From the NCBI GenBank assembly GCA_942493235.1, contig OW818676.1, positions 3,906,001 through 3,970,000 on the forward strand: DNA of 64,000 nucleotides, given 5' to 3'. This DNA is from ENR-C587 sp942493235 (GTDB lineage Bacteria > Bacteroidota > Ignavibacteria > Kapaibacteriales > UBA2268). The translations under genes and the position numbers were made by a program. Shown in pieces: positions 9,302 to 18,842 of the stretch. The notes below the pieces were generated by a model, which ran no database searches, had not been told where the DNA came from, and saw only the letters and a program-made list of their open reading frames with translations. Positions within the stretch are counted from its first letter, which is position 1. The number at the start of each line of letters is the position of its first letter.

Positions 9302-10831
9302 ATGAACAGACAGAAGTTATCTTCGATTAGTTTAATTATGCTGGGCTTTTTAATAGGAGCATTATTTGCAGTAAACTTTAATCCTAATCTAATCAGCAAT
9401 ATGTTTGCAAACGACAATATCGGTGCTCAAAATCCACCGGTTAAAATCAGCCCGCTTGCAAAGCAATTAAATGAAACATTTACATCAGTCAGCCAAGCGG
9501 TATTGCCGACTGTAGTAAGTATAAATGTAAAAATTGAGACAAAGCAATCTCAAAAAAGCTACGGAAATAATCCTTTTGAAGGATTTGGCGATTTCTTCAA
9601 CTTTGGACCTTATGGGCAGCAGGAGCAAGCTCCGTCCGAAGGTAGCGGAAGCGGTGTAGTGCTTACTTCAAACGGTTATATTGTTACAAATAATCACGTA
9701 GTTGAAGACGCAATTGATATCAAAGTAACTCTTTACAATAAAAAAACATACAAAGCAAAACTAATCGGTAACGACCCCATGACCGACCTTGCGGTAATAA
9801 AAATCGAAGAAGATGATTTGACTCCTGCATATTTAGCTAATATCGACGATGTTAAGCTTGGCGAAATGGTTCTTGCCATTGGTAACCCTATGGGGCTAAA
9901 TTCTACAATTACTCAAGGAATTATCAGCTCTATCGGTAGAGGGCAATTATCATTAAATAGAAAAAATGGTGAGCAGACAATCGAGAATTATATTCAAACA
10001 GATGCTGCAATTAACCCCGGTAATAGTGGTGGCGGGCTTTTCGATTTAAACGGAAGCTTAGTCGGTATCAATACTGCAATAGCTACTCGTACCGGTACAT
10101 TTATGGGCTATGGCTTTGCTATTCCTATAGATTTGGTAAAAGCAATAGCAATGGACTTAATTGATGACGGTAAAATTGATAGAGGTTATATTGGTGTCAA
10201 AATCCAAAGCGTGGATGAAGCTATGGCGAAAGCCGTAGGACTTGATAAAGTTATAGGTGTTACTATCCAAGAAGTTAATAAAAAAGGACCTGCTGATAAA
10301 GCCGGTTTGGAAATTGGTGACATTATAATTGAAGTTGATGGTAAAGAAGTAAAAACAAGTAACGAACTTCAGGGACAAATTTTTACCAAGAAAAGTGGAG
10401 ACGCTGTCAATTTAACTATCTGGAGAGATGCTAAGAAAATCACTAAAAAAGTTACTTTAGAACCATTAGATGGCTCTTTCGTTTCTACAGATAAAGCTCA
10501 GAAAGGTGCCGAACCAGACGTAGAAAACGACAGCTATGAAGTTACTTTAAAATCTCTCGGCATTACCGTCGAGAAAATCACATCTGATAAAAAAGATGAT
10601 TACGGAGTTGATTACGGGGTTATTATTAGTAAGGTTCAAATCGGCTCTGTAGCTGCCGAAAAAGGATTGACTCCCGGCACGATTATTCAAAAAGCTGACC
10701 GCCAAAAAGTAGAAACACCTTACGATTTGAATAAAATAATAAAAAATAAAAAACCCGGCGATGCAGTTCTGCTTCAATTGAAATTTAAAAATATAAGTAG
10801 AATGGAAGCTATTATTATTCCTGAAGATTAA
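9302..10831 (+). CDS. HtrA/DegP-type periplasmic serine protease
   Basis: 509 residues. An N-terminal hydrophobic segment (SLIMLGFLIGALFAVNF) acts as signal or membrane anchor. The trypsin-like domain shows the catalytic triad H132 (TNNHVVEDA), D162 (PMTDLAVIKI) and S242 (INPGNSGGGLF). Two PDZ domains follow, one around residues 290-375 (RGYIGVKIQ, GPADKAGLEIGDIIIEV) and one near the C-terminus (GSVAAEKGLTPGTIIQKAD). The length and two PDZ domains match DegP/DegQ proteins that degrade or refold misfolded envelope proteins. The start follows GTGAGGACAAA, a good ribosome-binding site. It is a single gene, followed by a perfect hairpin and palindromic repeats. Confidence 0.95.
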   Translation: MNRQKLSSISLIMLGFLIGALFAVNFNPNLISNMFANDNIGAQNPPVKISPLAKQLNETFTSVSQAVLPTVVSINVKIETKQSQKSYGNNPFEGFGDFFNFGPYGQQEQAPSEGSGSGVVLTSNGYIVTNNHVVEDAIDIKVTLYNKKTYKAKLIGNDPMTDLAVIKIEEDDLTPAYLANIDDVKLGEMVLAIGNPMGLNSTITQGIISSIGRGQLSLNRKNGEQTIENYIQTDAAINPGNSGGGLFDLNGSLVGINTAIATRTGTFMGYGFAIPIDLVKAIAMDLIDDGKIDRGYIGVKIQSVDEAMAKAVGLDKVIGVTIQEVNKKGPADKAGLEIGDIIIEVDGKEVKTSNELQGQIFTKKSGDAVNLTIWRDAKKITKKVTLEPLDGSFVSTDKAQKGAEPDVENDSYEVTLKSLGITVEKITSDKKDDYGVDYGVIISKVQIGSVAAEKGLTPGTIIQKADRQKVETPYDLNKIIKNKKPGDAVLLQLKFKNISRMEAIIIPED

Positions 10832-10890
10832 GTCTTTTATAATTTTCTACTTGCAATGAGGCATGTGAAATTAAAAATATCAAATAATAC

Positions 10891-10925
10891 TTATTCAACC
10901 TGACGGTTACCGTCAGGTTGAATAA
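10891..10925. repeat. Perfect 16 bp hairpin downstream of the htrA-like gene
   Basis: Arms 10891-10906 and 10910-10925 are exact reverse complements around a TTA loop (core TTCAACCTGACGG/CCGTCAGGTTGAA). No T tract follows, so it is not a classical terminator, although it lies 60 bases past the stop codon and could protect or end the transcript. Confidence 0.75.
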
Positions 10926-11004
10926 TGTATGAAAGATTTGTAGTCGGTTCTTTCGTTCTCATTCCAACAACGCAAAGCGTAGGAATGAAATGCGAAACTT
11001 CTTA

Positions 11005-11278
11005 CTACCAATATTCAACAGCTAACGCTGTTGGAAGACCAGCCTTACTACGCAGAGCGTAGTAAGGAGGCGAAAGGGAATCCCACTTTCCTGCTACCAA
11101 TATTCAACAGCTAACGCTGTTGGAAGAAAGAGTCGATCCACTTCCTACTTCTTACATTCAACTTTATAACTTTATAACTTTTCTTCTACCGATGTTCAAC
11201 AGCTAACGCTGTTGGAAGAAAAGAACAACTTCCCACTTTCTTACTTTCAACTTTATAACTTTATAACTTTATAACTTT
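11005..11278. repeat. Palindromic intergenic repeat, three units plus ATAACTTT run
   Basis: Units starting CTACCAATATTCAACAGC lie at 11005 and 11094, and a variant (CTACCGATGTTCAACAGC) at 11186. Each has the hairpin CAACAGCTAACGCTGTTG, and the first also has CCTTACTACGC/GCGTAGTAAGG. The last part is a run of TTTATAACTTTATAAC. It lies between convergent genes, the protease and nrfA. Confidence 0.8.
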
Positions 11279-11285
11279 ACAAACT

Positions 11286-12767
11286 TTAATATTTAATTAG
11301 TGCACCCTGTCTGGCTTTAGCTTTGTTATCCCAATCAGGAACAACGGATTCAATAAATTTCTTTTTATCGGCTTTAACTTTTTCCATATCTAAACCAATA
11401 TATTTCTGAGCTAATGCTTTAGTTGATATATCTGGAGCAGCAATAGGAATATTCACATTATGCTTAGTAAATACTACTGCGAGCATTCCACGGGCTTGTT
11501 CTGCTTTTTGTATTGATGTACCAAGCACTCTTAAGGCTTCAACAGGCGAATGGAAACCAACAGCATTAGCGGCAGCTACCCAATCCCATCTCCACTGAGC
11601 CTCTCTAATCAGTTTCAGAATCGGAGCCATTTCCTGCTCAGTGGCACCGGTTTCCCACGCATTAAAAGCTTCTATATGGGCGGCAGCAATTGATTTCTCG
11701 GTTAGTCTTCTAATTTCCAGCACTCTGTCCTGACGGTCATATACTGATTTGCGAATTTCCTCTTCGCTGATTCTATGGCATACTTGGCAAGAATTAGCAA
11801 TATTGTTAAGTGGACTCTGAATATGGTGGTCAGAGAATTTCACACTTCCCTCTACTTTATATGGCATGTGGCAATCGGCACAAGCTACGCCACGCTGGGC
11901 GTGAGTGCCGGTCATATACAATTCATAGTCAGGATGCTGAGCCTTTAGCATCGGTGCACGGCTTAGCTTATGAGTCCAATCGGAAAATCCTTTCTCTTCA
12001 TAATAAGCATACATAGAGTCTGCACTAAAACCCTTATCCCAGGGAAAAGTAAGGTAATTACCGGGTTTTGCAAAGTAATACTCTACGTGGCACTGAGCAC
12101 AAACCAATGAACGCATTTCCTGATGAGTAAAGTCCTCGATTTTTTTGCCCTGTCGAGCATAAGCTTCAATTAATCCTGGGCGGGTAATTCGCAAGTTCAT
12201 TGTTTTAGGATCGTGGCAGTCTTGACAGCCAATAGGATTTACAATTTCATGCCCTATATCTTTCCATTTTGAATTGTAATAGTTTGCTATACCCATTTTA
12301 TTCATTAAGCGAGGAACGTCCGGTGATTTACATGTCCAGCAAGTTGCCGGAGAAGCACTTCCGTCAAAACCATCAGTTCTTAATATATTCCTAATATCTT
12401 GAATAGCATAAGCATGACCTCTACCTTGATTATACTCTTTAGAAAAAGCATATCCTGCCCAGAGTACAACTAATTCAGGAAAATGTTCAAGATAATCAAT
12501 TTTTTTAGAGCCACCATGCTTACTTGCAAAATTAGTATCGAGCATCATGCGGTAAGTCTCATATTGACGCGGATAGTTCTCGCCCCATACCTCATTTCGC
12601 GGTTCCCAGTCGGCAATAGTTCTGATTACCTGAATCTTCTGAATAGATTCAACTCTTCTCTCAACAATAGAAGTAGCAATTAACCCGACTATAAACACTA
12701 CTATAAGGGTACCACCAAAAAAAGCCCAGTTGACCCAGCTTTTTCTTTTTGGTTTTTGTTCTTCCAT
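11286..12767 (-). CDS. nrfA: Cytochrome c nitrite reductase catalytic subunit
   Basis: 493 residues, the expected size of periplasmic pentaheme NrfA, which reduces nitrite to ammonium with six electrons. The unusual active-site heme motif CWTCK is present. Four CxxCH motifs follow in order: CQDCH, CAQCH, CADCH and CQVCH. The N-terminus (WVNWAFFGGTLIVVFIVGLI) is a signal anchor. Family motifs include 'YMTGTHAQRGVACADCHMPY' and 'KFSDHHIQSP'. The start follows an AAAGGAATGATATT ribosome-binding region. It lies 124 bases downstream of nrfH, with which it forms the usual nrfHA operon for quinol-dependent ammonification. Confidence 0.96.
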   Translation of the reverse strand: MEEQKPKRKSWVNWAFFGGTLIVVFIVGLIATSIVERRVESIQKIQVIRTIADWEPRNEVWGENYPRQYETYRMMLDTNFASKHGGSKKIDYLEHFPELVVLWAGYAFSKEYNQGRGHAYAIQDIRNILRTDGFDGSASPATCWTCKSPDVPRLMNKMGIANYYNSKWKDIGHEIVNPIGCQDCHDPKTMNLRITRPGLIEAYARQGKKIEDFTHQEMRSLVCAQCHVEYYFAKPGNYLTFPWDKGFSADSMYAYYEEKGFSDWTHKLSRAPMLKAQHPDYELYMTGTHAQRGVACADCHMPYKVEGSVKFSDHHIQSPLNNIANSCQVCHRISEEEIRKSVYDRQDRVLEIRRLTEKSIAAAHIEAFNAWETGATEQEMAPILKLIREAQWRWDWVAAANAVGFHSPVEALRVLGTSIQKAEQARGMLAVVFTKHNVNIPIAAPDISTKALAQKYIGLDMEKVKADKKKFIESVVPDWDNKAKARQGALIKY

Positions 12768-12891
12768 AATATCATTCCTTTATATTTTAAATTATTTTTG
12801 TTAGTCATTAAAATTCAAATCTCCCCCTTTAGTATTAGTGGTAGGCAGATTTTCCTCAAATAAGAATTGAATTACGAACAAGTAACATAAG

Positions 12892-13503
12892 CTATATTTG
12901 CTTTTTTGTTTGCTTTACTAACCATTCTGGAATTACGGGTTTTAACTGTGGCGTTATACCCATTGGTGTCGAGCTCAAGCTATGAACTCGTCCATGGGGT
13001 ACTTCTACGTGGCAACCCCAGCAAAGTTTACCCTCTCCGCTTTTATAATTCATACCGTTTACAGCGGAAATTGAAACCGAACTTACCAAATCAATATGGC
13101 AACGAATACAGTTCTCTTGAACTACAGCCTTACCCGGCTCACCGATTCTGATTACCTGGGGTTCGTTTCTAAGAGCAAATATTGTAGAGTGCCTCATACC
13201 GTCTGTAGCCTTAAAATAATATTTTCTAATTATATTATTCTGCGGTACGTGGCAGTCATTACATTTGGTAACAGTTTTATGGCTACTGTGCTGCCAAGTC
13301 AGATACTCAGGACGCATAATATGGCAATTTATACAGGTCTCAGATTCGTCTGACAAATAAGAAGCAGCATTCGAAATTTGGAATATCATCAATAATGCTC
13401 CAAATAATGCACCTGAAGCAATCGCAACAGGTAATTGCCATTTTGGAGGCGGAGTAAGTGCTGATAGCATTTTCCGGATAAAACTGTTGTCTTTAATAGT
13501 CAT
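12892..13503 (-). CDS. nrfH: Cytochrome c nitrite reductase small subunit (NapC/NirT family)
   Basis: 203 residues. One N-terminal transmembrane helix (LPVAIASGALFGALLMIF) is followed by four CxxCH heme motifs: CINCH, CNDCH, CIRCH and CWGCH. The segment CINCHIMRPEYLTWQHSSH is typical of NrfH, with the Met next to the first heme binding site. NrfH is the membrane quinol dehydrogenase that feeds electrons to NrfA. It precedes nrfA on the same strand, consistent with one operon. At 203 residues it is somewhat longer than many NrfH proteins, with a C-terminal extension of about 30 residues (GRVHSLSSTPMGITPQLKPV). Confidence 0.94.
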   Translation of the reverse strand: MTIKDNSFIRKMLSALTPPPKWQLPVAIASGALFGALLMIFQISNAASYLSDESETCINCHIMRPEYLTWQHSSHKTVTKCNDCHVPQNNIIRKYYFKATDGMRHSTIFALRNEPQVIRIGEPGKAVVQENCIRCHIDLVSSVSISAVNGMNYKSGEGKLCWGCHVEVPHGRVHSLSSTPMGITPQLKPVIPEWLVKQTKKQI

Positions 13504-13747
13504 AATAACCCCTAAAAAGTATAAGACTAAATTAAATATTAAGATAAAGCAATATCGGAATAAATATTCCGAATAGCAAGTAATATTTATTTTATTATGC
13601 TAATTTAATCTATTTTCTTAGAATACTTAATGGATTAGTAGCAGCTAATTCTTTAATGTGTTTGGTATAAAAACACATAGGTATTGGGGTGTATATTATC
13701 CAACTATAAAACCTTGGAAATTCAAATCAAACCAATTTCATCATAAC
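13504..13747. other. Intergenic region upstream of nrfH
   Basis: No gene seen. This AT-rich stretch should contain the nrfHA promoter on the minus strand. I cannot assign a regulator site with confidence. Confidence 0.35.
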
Positions 13748-13780
13748 AATAAAAAGCCCCAAGTATAAAACTTAGGGCTT
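13748..13780 (-). terminator. Rho-independent terminator of valS
   Basis: On the minus strand AAGCCCTAAGT and ACTTGGGGCTT form a stem around a short AT loop, followed by TTTTTATTG. It lies about 55 bases past the valS stop codon. Confidence 0.85.
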
Positions 13781-13835
13781 AAATTCTTTAATCAATATGA
13801 GTAAAAATAATTCCATCAATAGATAACTTAAAAAA

Positions 13836-15458
13836 CTACTTTAAGCTATCCAAATTGTTGATTACTTTCTCAAGAGAATCTTTCATAGAGGCAAGCTTTT
13901 CTTTTTCGTAAGCTACAATTTCAGCGGAAGCATTATTTACAAACTTTTCGTTTGATAATTTCTTCTCGCACCCCATAATATTGCCTTTTAGCCTGACGAT
14001 TTCTTTATTTAATCTTTCTTTTTCTTTATCTAAGTCGATAGTCCCCTCTAAAATCAAGTGTAGTTCAACTTCACGAACAACCGATGATAGTGAGTTTTCC
14101 GGTTTATCGGCATTATTGGTAATAGTGATTACACTTGCTTTTGCGAATGATTTCAATATTGCTTCTTGAGACATCATCAGCTCATAAAGGGCATTATCTT
14201 TAGCATTGACAGCGATAGGAGCTTTGGTCTGCGGAGCAAGATTAATCCCCGACCGCAGTCTTCGGAATTCCTCAACTATCAATTGAATAAGCTCGAATTT
14301 CTGTTCTACATCAGGACTTATTAAGTTATTATTAACTTCAGGAATTTTCTGAGTAGAAATACTCTCGTTTTCGTCACGATTGCCCAATATATGCCAAATT
14401 TCTTCGCTAATAAATGGCATAACAGGATGAAGCGAAGTAACAACATTTTCATATAGTTCCACAGCAAATTTCAATAGTCTGTATTTGTAATTCACATCAT
14501 CTGAAGAATTGAGCTGCACCTTAACTATTTCAACATACCAGTCGCAGAAATCTCTCCAGATAAAATCATATAGAAGTTTAGAGAAATCATTTACTTTAAA
14601 ATTATCAAGAGCAGCACGAGTTTCGATTAAAGTAGTGTTGAATCTTGAAACTATCCATTTGTCGCCGAAAGATAATTCATCGACGGATAATTTTTGTAAT
14701 TTATCAAAGTTTTCAATTTCTTCAATATTTAAATCATTAAATTTCATCATTAGGAATCTGCCGGCATTCCAAACTTTATTCGCGAAGTTTCTGCCGATTT
14801 CCATGCATGGAATGTCCTGAGCATCTACATCCACGTCCATTTTCACATCCTGCCCTAATGGAGATAAGTATATCATAGTAAAGCGAACAGCATCTGTACC
14901 ATATTTATCAATAATATTTAGCGGGTCAGGCGAATTACCAAGTGATTTGGAAAGCTTTCTGCCTTTACCGTCGCGAATCATAGAAGTGAAGTAAACATCT
15001 TTGAATGCGATTTCTTCATTAAATTTCTGATTTGCCATTATCATTCTTGCTACCCAAAAGAAGATAATATCAGGAGCGGTAACAAGTAAATCCGTAGGCT
15101 GGAATGCTTTCATTGTTGCATTTGGAGCATCAGTGCCGTCTTCGAGCCATTTCATGGTGGTCATTGGCCAGAGCCAGCTCGAGAACCAAGTATCTAAAAC
15201 ATCTGACTCTTGATTAAGCTCTATATCATCGGATAAATTCAATTTCTGTCGAGCTTCATCAATATCACGAGCGGCTGTAAACTGTCCGTCGGCGGTGAAA
15301 TAAACAGGAATTCTATGCCCCCACCATAATTGACGAGAGATACACCAGTCGCGAATATTATTCATCCAATGCTCGTAAGTCTTTACCCAATGGTCAGGGT
15401 GGAATTTAATTTTTCCAGATTTAACAGGCTCAAGAGCAATTTCAGCAAGCGGTGCCAT
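13836..15458 (-). CDS. valS: Valine--tRNA ligase, C-terminal part (frameshifted gene)
   Basis: 540 residues from the first in-frame ATG, covering the second half of a ValRS. It has DWCISRQLWWGHRIPVYF, the editing/catalytic junction DVLDTWFSSWLWP, and the KMSKS signature RKLSKSLGN. The anticodon-binding domain and the C-terminal coiled coil (KEKERLNKEIVRLKG) follow. The same frame stays open upstream of this ATG and encodes GEPIEPYLSNQWFVKM back to about 15505. That is the stretch expected to follow the N-terminal fragment, so the ATG is unlikely to be the real start. Together with 15491-16552 this makes a 905-residue ValRS once one base is restored. Confidence 0.9.
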   Translation of the reverse strand: MAPLAEIALEPVKSGKIKFHPDHWVKTYEHWMNNIRDWCISRQLWWGHRIPVYFTADGQFTAARDIDEARQKLNLSDDIELNQESDVLDTWFSSWLWPMTTMKWLEDGTDAPNATMKAFQPTDLLVTAPDIIFFWVARMIMANQKFNEEIAFKDVYFTSMIRDGKGRKLSKSLGNSPDPLNIIDKYGTDAVRFTMIYLSPLGQDVKMDVDVDAQDIPCMEIGRNFANKVWNAGRFLMMKFNDLNIEEIENFDKLQKLSVDELSFGDKWIVSRFNTTLIETRAALDNFKVNDFSKLLYDFIWRDFCDWYVEIVKVQLNSSDDVNYKYRLLKFAVELYENVVTSLHPVMPFISEEIWHILGNRDENESISTQKIPEVNNNLISPDVEQKFELIQLIVEEFRRLRSGINLAPQTKAPIAVNAKDNALYELMMSQEAILKSFAKASVITITNNADKPENSLSSVVREVELHLILEGTIDLDKEKERLNKEIVRLKGNIMGCEKKLSNEKFVNNASAEIVAYEKEKLASMKDSLEKVINNLDSLK

Positions 15459-15490
15459 TTTAACAAACCATTGATTTGATAAATATGGTT

Positions 15491-16552
15491 CTATAGGCTC
15501 TCCCCACGCTGCGAAAACCCTACATTATGAGTATAATCTTCGATTTTCTCGATTAATTGAAGCTCTTCTAATTTAGCTAATATTTTCTTACGGGCTACGA
15601 ATCTGTCCATTTTATTATATTCGCCGGTTTCTTCGTTTAGGGTGCCGTCAGGATTAATAGTATTAATCATTGGCAGATTATGGCGAAGTCCAATTTCAAA
15701 GTCATTCGGGTCGTGAGCCGGAGTAATTTTAACACAGCCTGTTCCGAATGTCGGGTCGGCATAATCATCGGGAATAATTTCGACTTCACGATTAACCAAT
15801 GGAACAATTACCTTAGTACCGATTAAGTGTTTATATCTTTCATCTTCGGGATTAACGGCAACGGCAACATCGCCGAAAATTGTCTCTGGGCGAACAGTAG
15901 CAACTGATAAATATTTTGTTTTATCATTAGCAAAGTAATAACGCATAGTATATAGATGCTCTTTTACTTCGCGGAATTCGACTTCTTCATCAGATAGTGC
16001 AGTCTGAGCAAGCGGAGACCAGTTGATGATTCTCTTACCGCGGTAGATTAATCCTTCATCGAATAAGCGAACAAATACTTCGGTTACGGCTTTAGATGCA
16101 GTCGCATCCATAGTAAAAAGGGTTCTGCTCCAGTCACAAGAGATACCCAAATAGCGTAATTGCTTGAGGATAATTCCGCCGTACATATTTTTCCATTCCC
16201 AGACTTTCTCAAGGAATTTCTCTCTGCCCAAATCATAACGTGTAATGTTATCTTTTGAGAGTTCTTTCTCAACTCTGGATTGAGTAGCTATTCCGGCGTG
16301 ATCTATACCGGGGAACCAGCATACCTCGTAACCATCCATTCTTTTATATCTTATATATATATCTTGCAATGTGTTATTAAGGACGTGTCCGAAATGCAAA
16401 ATCCCTGTAACATTCGGAGGAGGCATTAATATGCTGTATGTTTTCTTTTGAGTATTGTCATCAGCTTTATAGATTTCATTTTTCTGCCAGAGGTCATACC
16501 ATTTACTTTCTGATTGCTTTGGCTCGTAAGCTTTTGGGAATTCTGTTTTCAT
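15491..16552 (-). CDS. valS: Valine--tRNA ligase, N-terminal part (frameshifted gene)
   Basis: 353 residues starting MKTEFPKAYEPKQSESKW. It carries the class I HIGH-type motif PPPNVTGILHFGHVLNN and the editing-domain blocks (TVRPETIFGDVAVAVNP, GTGCVKITPAHDPNDF). The frame ends abruptly at a TAG after GFSQRGESL. Here the family normally continues SQR-x-GEPIEP, and the expected residues are encoded in the next frame. The change falls at a run of four G on the coding strand (15502-15505), so a missing G is the simplest explanation. ValRS is essential, so I suspect a sequencing or assembly indel rather than a dead gene. Confidence 0.92.
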   Translation of the reverse strand: MKTEFPKAYEPKQSESKWYDLWQKNEIYKADDNTQKKTYSILMPPPNVTGILHFGHVLNNTLQDIYIRYKRMDGYEVCWFPGIDHAGIATQSRVEKELSKDNITRYDLGREKFLEKVWEWKNMYGGIILKQLRYLGISCDWSRTLFTMDATASKAVTEVFVRLFDEGLIYRGKRIINWSPLAQTALSDEEVEFREVKEHLYTMRYYFANDKTKYLSVATVRPETIFGDVAVAVNPEDERYKHLIGTKVIVPLVNREVEIIPDDYADPTFGTGCVKITPAHDPNDFEIGLRHNLPMINTINPDGTLNEETGEYNKMDRFVARKKILAKLEELQLIEKIEDYTHNVGFSQRGESL

Positions 16553-16895
16553 CGTCCTATTATCTCAACTGTTTATAAATAAAAAAGAATACAAAATTAC
16601 GAAATTTATCTGAAATGGAAAAATAAGGATTATAGATTATTCAATGAAGAAGACTAAGGTGGCAGACACCTCATAGCTGCCGGACTTACACATATTATTT
16701 AATCCCTTAATTCAAGCGGTCAAGTTTGATGTCTTTTTTTATCCAATATGTGCATAGCCACAACTCAATAATTATTATATTCTTTAAATCGTATTTCGAT
16801 TTATATCAGTAAGATTTTTTTTACCCCGCTGCATTATTAATTCCATTGTTTATAAATATAAAACCAATTTATTTAATTAAATGATTCAATTTTTT
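16553..16895. other. Intergenic region without a gene
   Basis: AT-rich DNA between the valS start and the first Rpn-like gene. I see no gene, hairpin or repeat of note; the valS promoter should lie here on the minus strand. Confidence 0.4.
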
Positions 16896-17831
16896 CTAAT
16901 ATCCAAATATATTACTCTCATTAGCTCTTATCTCTTCTATCTCTTCTGTTGACATTCCGGTCAATTCGGCAATCATCTTAACAGATAATCCTTTATTTAA
17001 AGCATTTTTAACAACTTCTATCTTCCCTTCTATCTTTCCTTCAATTTTCCCTTCTATTATGCCTTTCACAAACCCTTTTTGCTCACCTTCTATTTCTCCC
17101 TCTTCTCTTGCTGTATCTAATGAGTTTTTTAAATCTCTAAATACATTTAAACTCTCTTCGTAATTATAAATCTGCTCCGAGGTGAATCTTGCAATTTCTG
17201 CTGCTTCAAATAGTTTCTCGAATATTTTTTCTCTTAAATTATTCGGTACTTTGTCTAAGTTTGCCAAGTTCTTTATTACATATAACCACTTTTCAAATCG
17301 CGTTGTTATCTGCTCTAATGATTTATTGAATTTTGGCATCTCCAAATAAATAAATGTCAATTTATCATAAAATACTTTGTGTGTATCTATATCTTCTAAT
17401 TTGACATCATATCTGTATTTATCAGGGTTATCCTTATCATCTTCAAAAATAAAATCTAATATCGCTATTACATATACTGCCTTTAGCGAAAAATCCCACT
17501 GGTTTTTCTCCGCCTGCTCTCTTATCGGCAATGTTGCATAATATAAAGTTCTATCCTTAAAGAATTTCTGCTTTGTCTTCTGCATTTCTACTATAAACTT
17601 TTCGCCCTTTTCATTCTCGCAATATATATCAAATACAGATTTCCTGTCTGAAAGAGTATAGCCTACAAATTCCGTTTTTAAATAAGTTAGATTTACTATT
17701 CTACCTGCCTCTTTGCTTAGAAGCTCATTTAGAAAATCCATCAAGATATCTTTATTGACTTCTTCTCCAAACAGCTTTTTAAAACCGTAATCTGTAAATG
17801 GATTTATATATTTATCTTTTAAGTAGGTCAT
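16896..17831 (-). CDS. Rpn-family PD-(D/E)XK nuclease/transposase-like protein (tandem copy B)
   Basis: 311 residues. It has the PDDEXK (Rpn/PF12784-like) core: INPFTDYGFKKLFGEE at the start, SVFDIYCENEKGEKFIVEMQ with the Asp and E-x-Q catalytic pattern, and RTLYYATLPIREQAEK. The C-terminal part has short repeats (GIIEGKIEGKIEGKIEVV) and ends with a small helix-turn-helix-like GLSVKMIAELTGMSTEEIEE. The next gene upstream encodes an almost identical protein. This copy has more EGKI repeat units and a different C-terminal tail (RANESNIFGY). Function in the cell is unknown; family members act as DNA nucleases that promote RecA-independent recombination. Confidence 0.85.
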   Translation of the reverse strand: MTYLKDKYINPFTDYGFKKLFGEEVNKDILMDFLNELLSKEAGRIVNLTYLKTEFVGYTLSDRKSVFDIYCENEKGEKFIVEMQKTKQKFFKDRTLYYATLPIREQAEKNQWDFSLKAVYVIAILDFIFEDDKDNPDKYRYDVKLEDIDTHKVFYDKLTFIYLEMPKFNKSLEQITTRFEKWLYVIKNLANLDKVPNNLREKIFEKLFEAAEIARFTSEQIYNYEESLNVFRDLKNSLDTAREEGEIEGEQKGFVKGIIEGKIEGKIEGKIEVVKNALNKGLSVKMIAELTGMSTEEIEEIRANESNIFGY

Positions 17832-17851
17832 GGCTTATACTCGGTATTACT

Positions 17852-18757
17852 TTACAATTTCTTATTTATTTCTTCTATCTCTTCTGCTGACATTCCGGTC
17901 AATTCGGCAATCATCTTAACAGATAATCCCTTATTTAAAGCATTTTTAACAATTTCAATCTTCCCTTCAATCTTTCCTTCGATTATGCCTTTCATAAATC
18001 CTTTTTGCTCACCTTCGATTTCGCCCTCTTCTCTTGCCGTATCTAATGAGTTTTTTAAATCTCTGAATACATTTAAACTCTCTTCGTAATTATAAATCTG
18101 CTCTGAGGTGAATCTTGCAATTTCTGCTGCTTCAAATAGTTTCTCGAATATTTTTTCTCTTAAATTATTCGGTACTTTGTCTAAGTTTGCTAAGTTCTTT
18201 ATTACATATAACCACTTTTCAAATCGCGTTGTTATCTGCTCTAATGATTTATTGAATTTTGGCATCTCCAAATAAATAAATGTCAATTTATCATAAAATA
18301 CTTTGTGTGTGTCTATATCTTCTAATTTGACATCATATCTGTATTTATCTGGATTATCCTTATCATCTTCAAAAATAAAATCTAATATTGCTATTACATA
18401 TACTGCTTTTAGTGAGAAATCCCATTGGTTTTTCTCCGCTTGCTCTCTTATCGGCAATGTTGCATAATATAAAGTTCTATCCTTAAAGAATTTCTGCTTT
18501 GTTTTCTGCATTTCTACTATAAACTTTTCACCCTTTTCATTTTCGCAATATATATCAAATACTGATTTTCTGTCTGAAAGAGTATAGCCTACAAATTCCG
18601 TTTTTAAATATGTTAGATTTACAATTCTACCTGCCTCTTTACTTAGAAGCTCATTTAGAAAATCCATCAAGATATCTTTATTGACTTCTTCTCCAAACAG
18701 TTTTTTAAAACCGTAATCTGTAAATGGATTTATATATTTATCTTTTAAGTAGGTCAT
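17852..18757 (-). CDS. Rpn-family PD-(D/E)XK nuclease/transposase-like protein (tandem copy A)
   Basis: 301 residues, identical to the 17831-16896 protein over about the first 250 residues. It has fewer EGKIEGKI repeats and ends TGMSAEEIEEINKKL. The DNA of the two copies differs mostly at silent third positions (for example TTTATCTGGATTATCC versus TTTATCAGGGTTATCC), which implies purifying selection after duplication. Both starts are preceded by the same short AGTATAAGCC leader, so the duplicated unit includes the 5' untranslated region. The genes are 20 bases apart and likely co-transcribed. Confidence 0.85.
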   Translation of the reverse strand: MTYLKDKYINPFTDYGFKKLFGEEVNKDILMDFLNELLSKEAGRIVNLTYLKTEFVGYTLSDRKSVFDIYCENEKGEKFIVEMQKTKQKFFKDRTLYYATLPIREQAEKNQWDFSLKAVYVIAILDFIFEDDKDNPDKYRYDVKLEDIDTHKVFYDKLTFIYLEMPKFNKSLEQITTRFEKWLYVIKNLANLDKVPNNLREKIFEKLFEAAEIARFTSEQIYNYEESLNVFRDLKNSLDTAREEGEIEGEQKGFMKGIIEGKIEGKIEIVKNALNKGLSVKMIAELTGMSAEEIEEINKKL

Positions 18758-18842
18758 GGCTTATACTTAACTATATTCTGTAAAATAATTATTTAATAGA
18801 CGTATAAAATCATATTTTAGGATAAATATTGCATAGAATACT

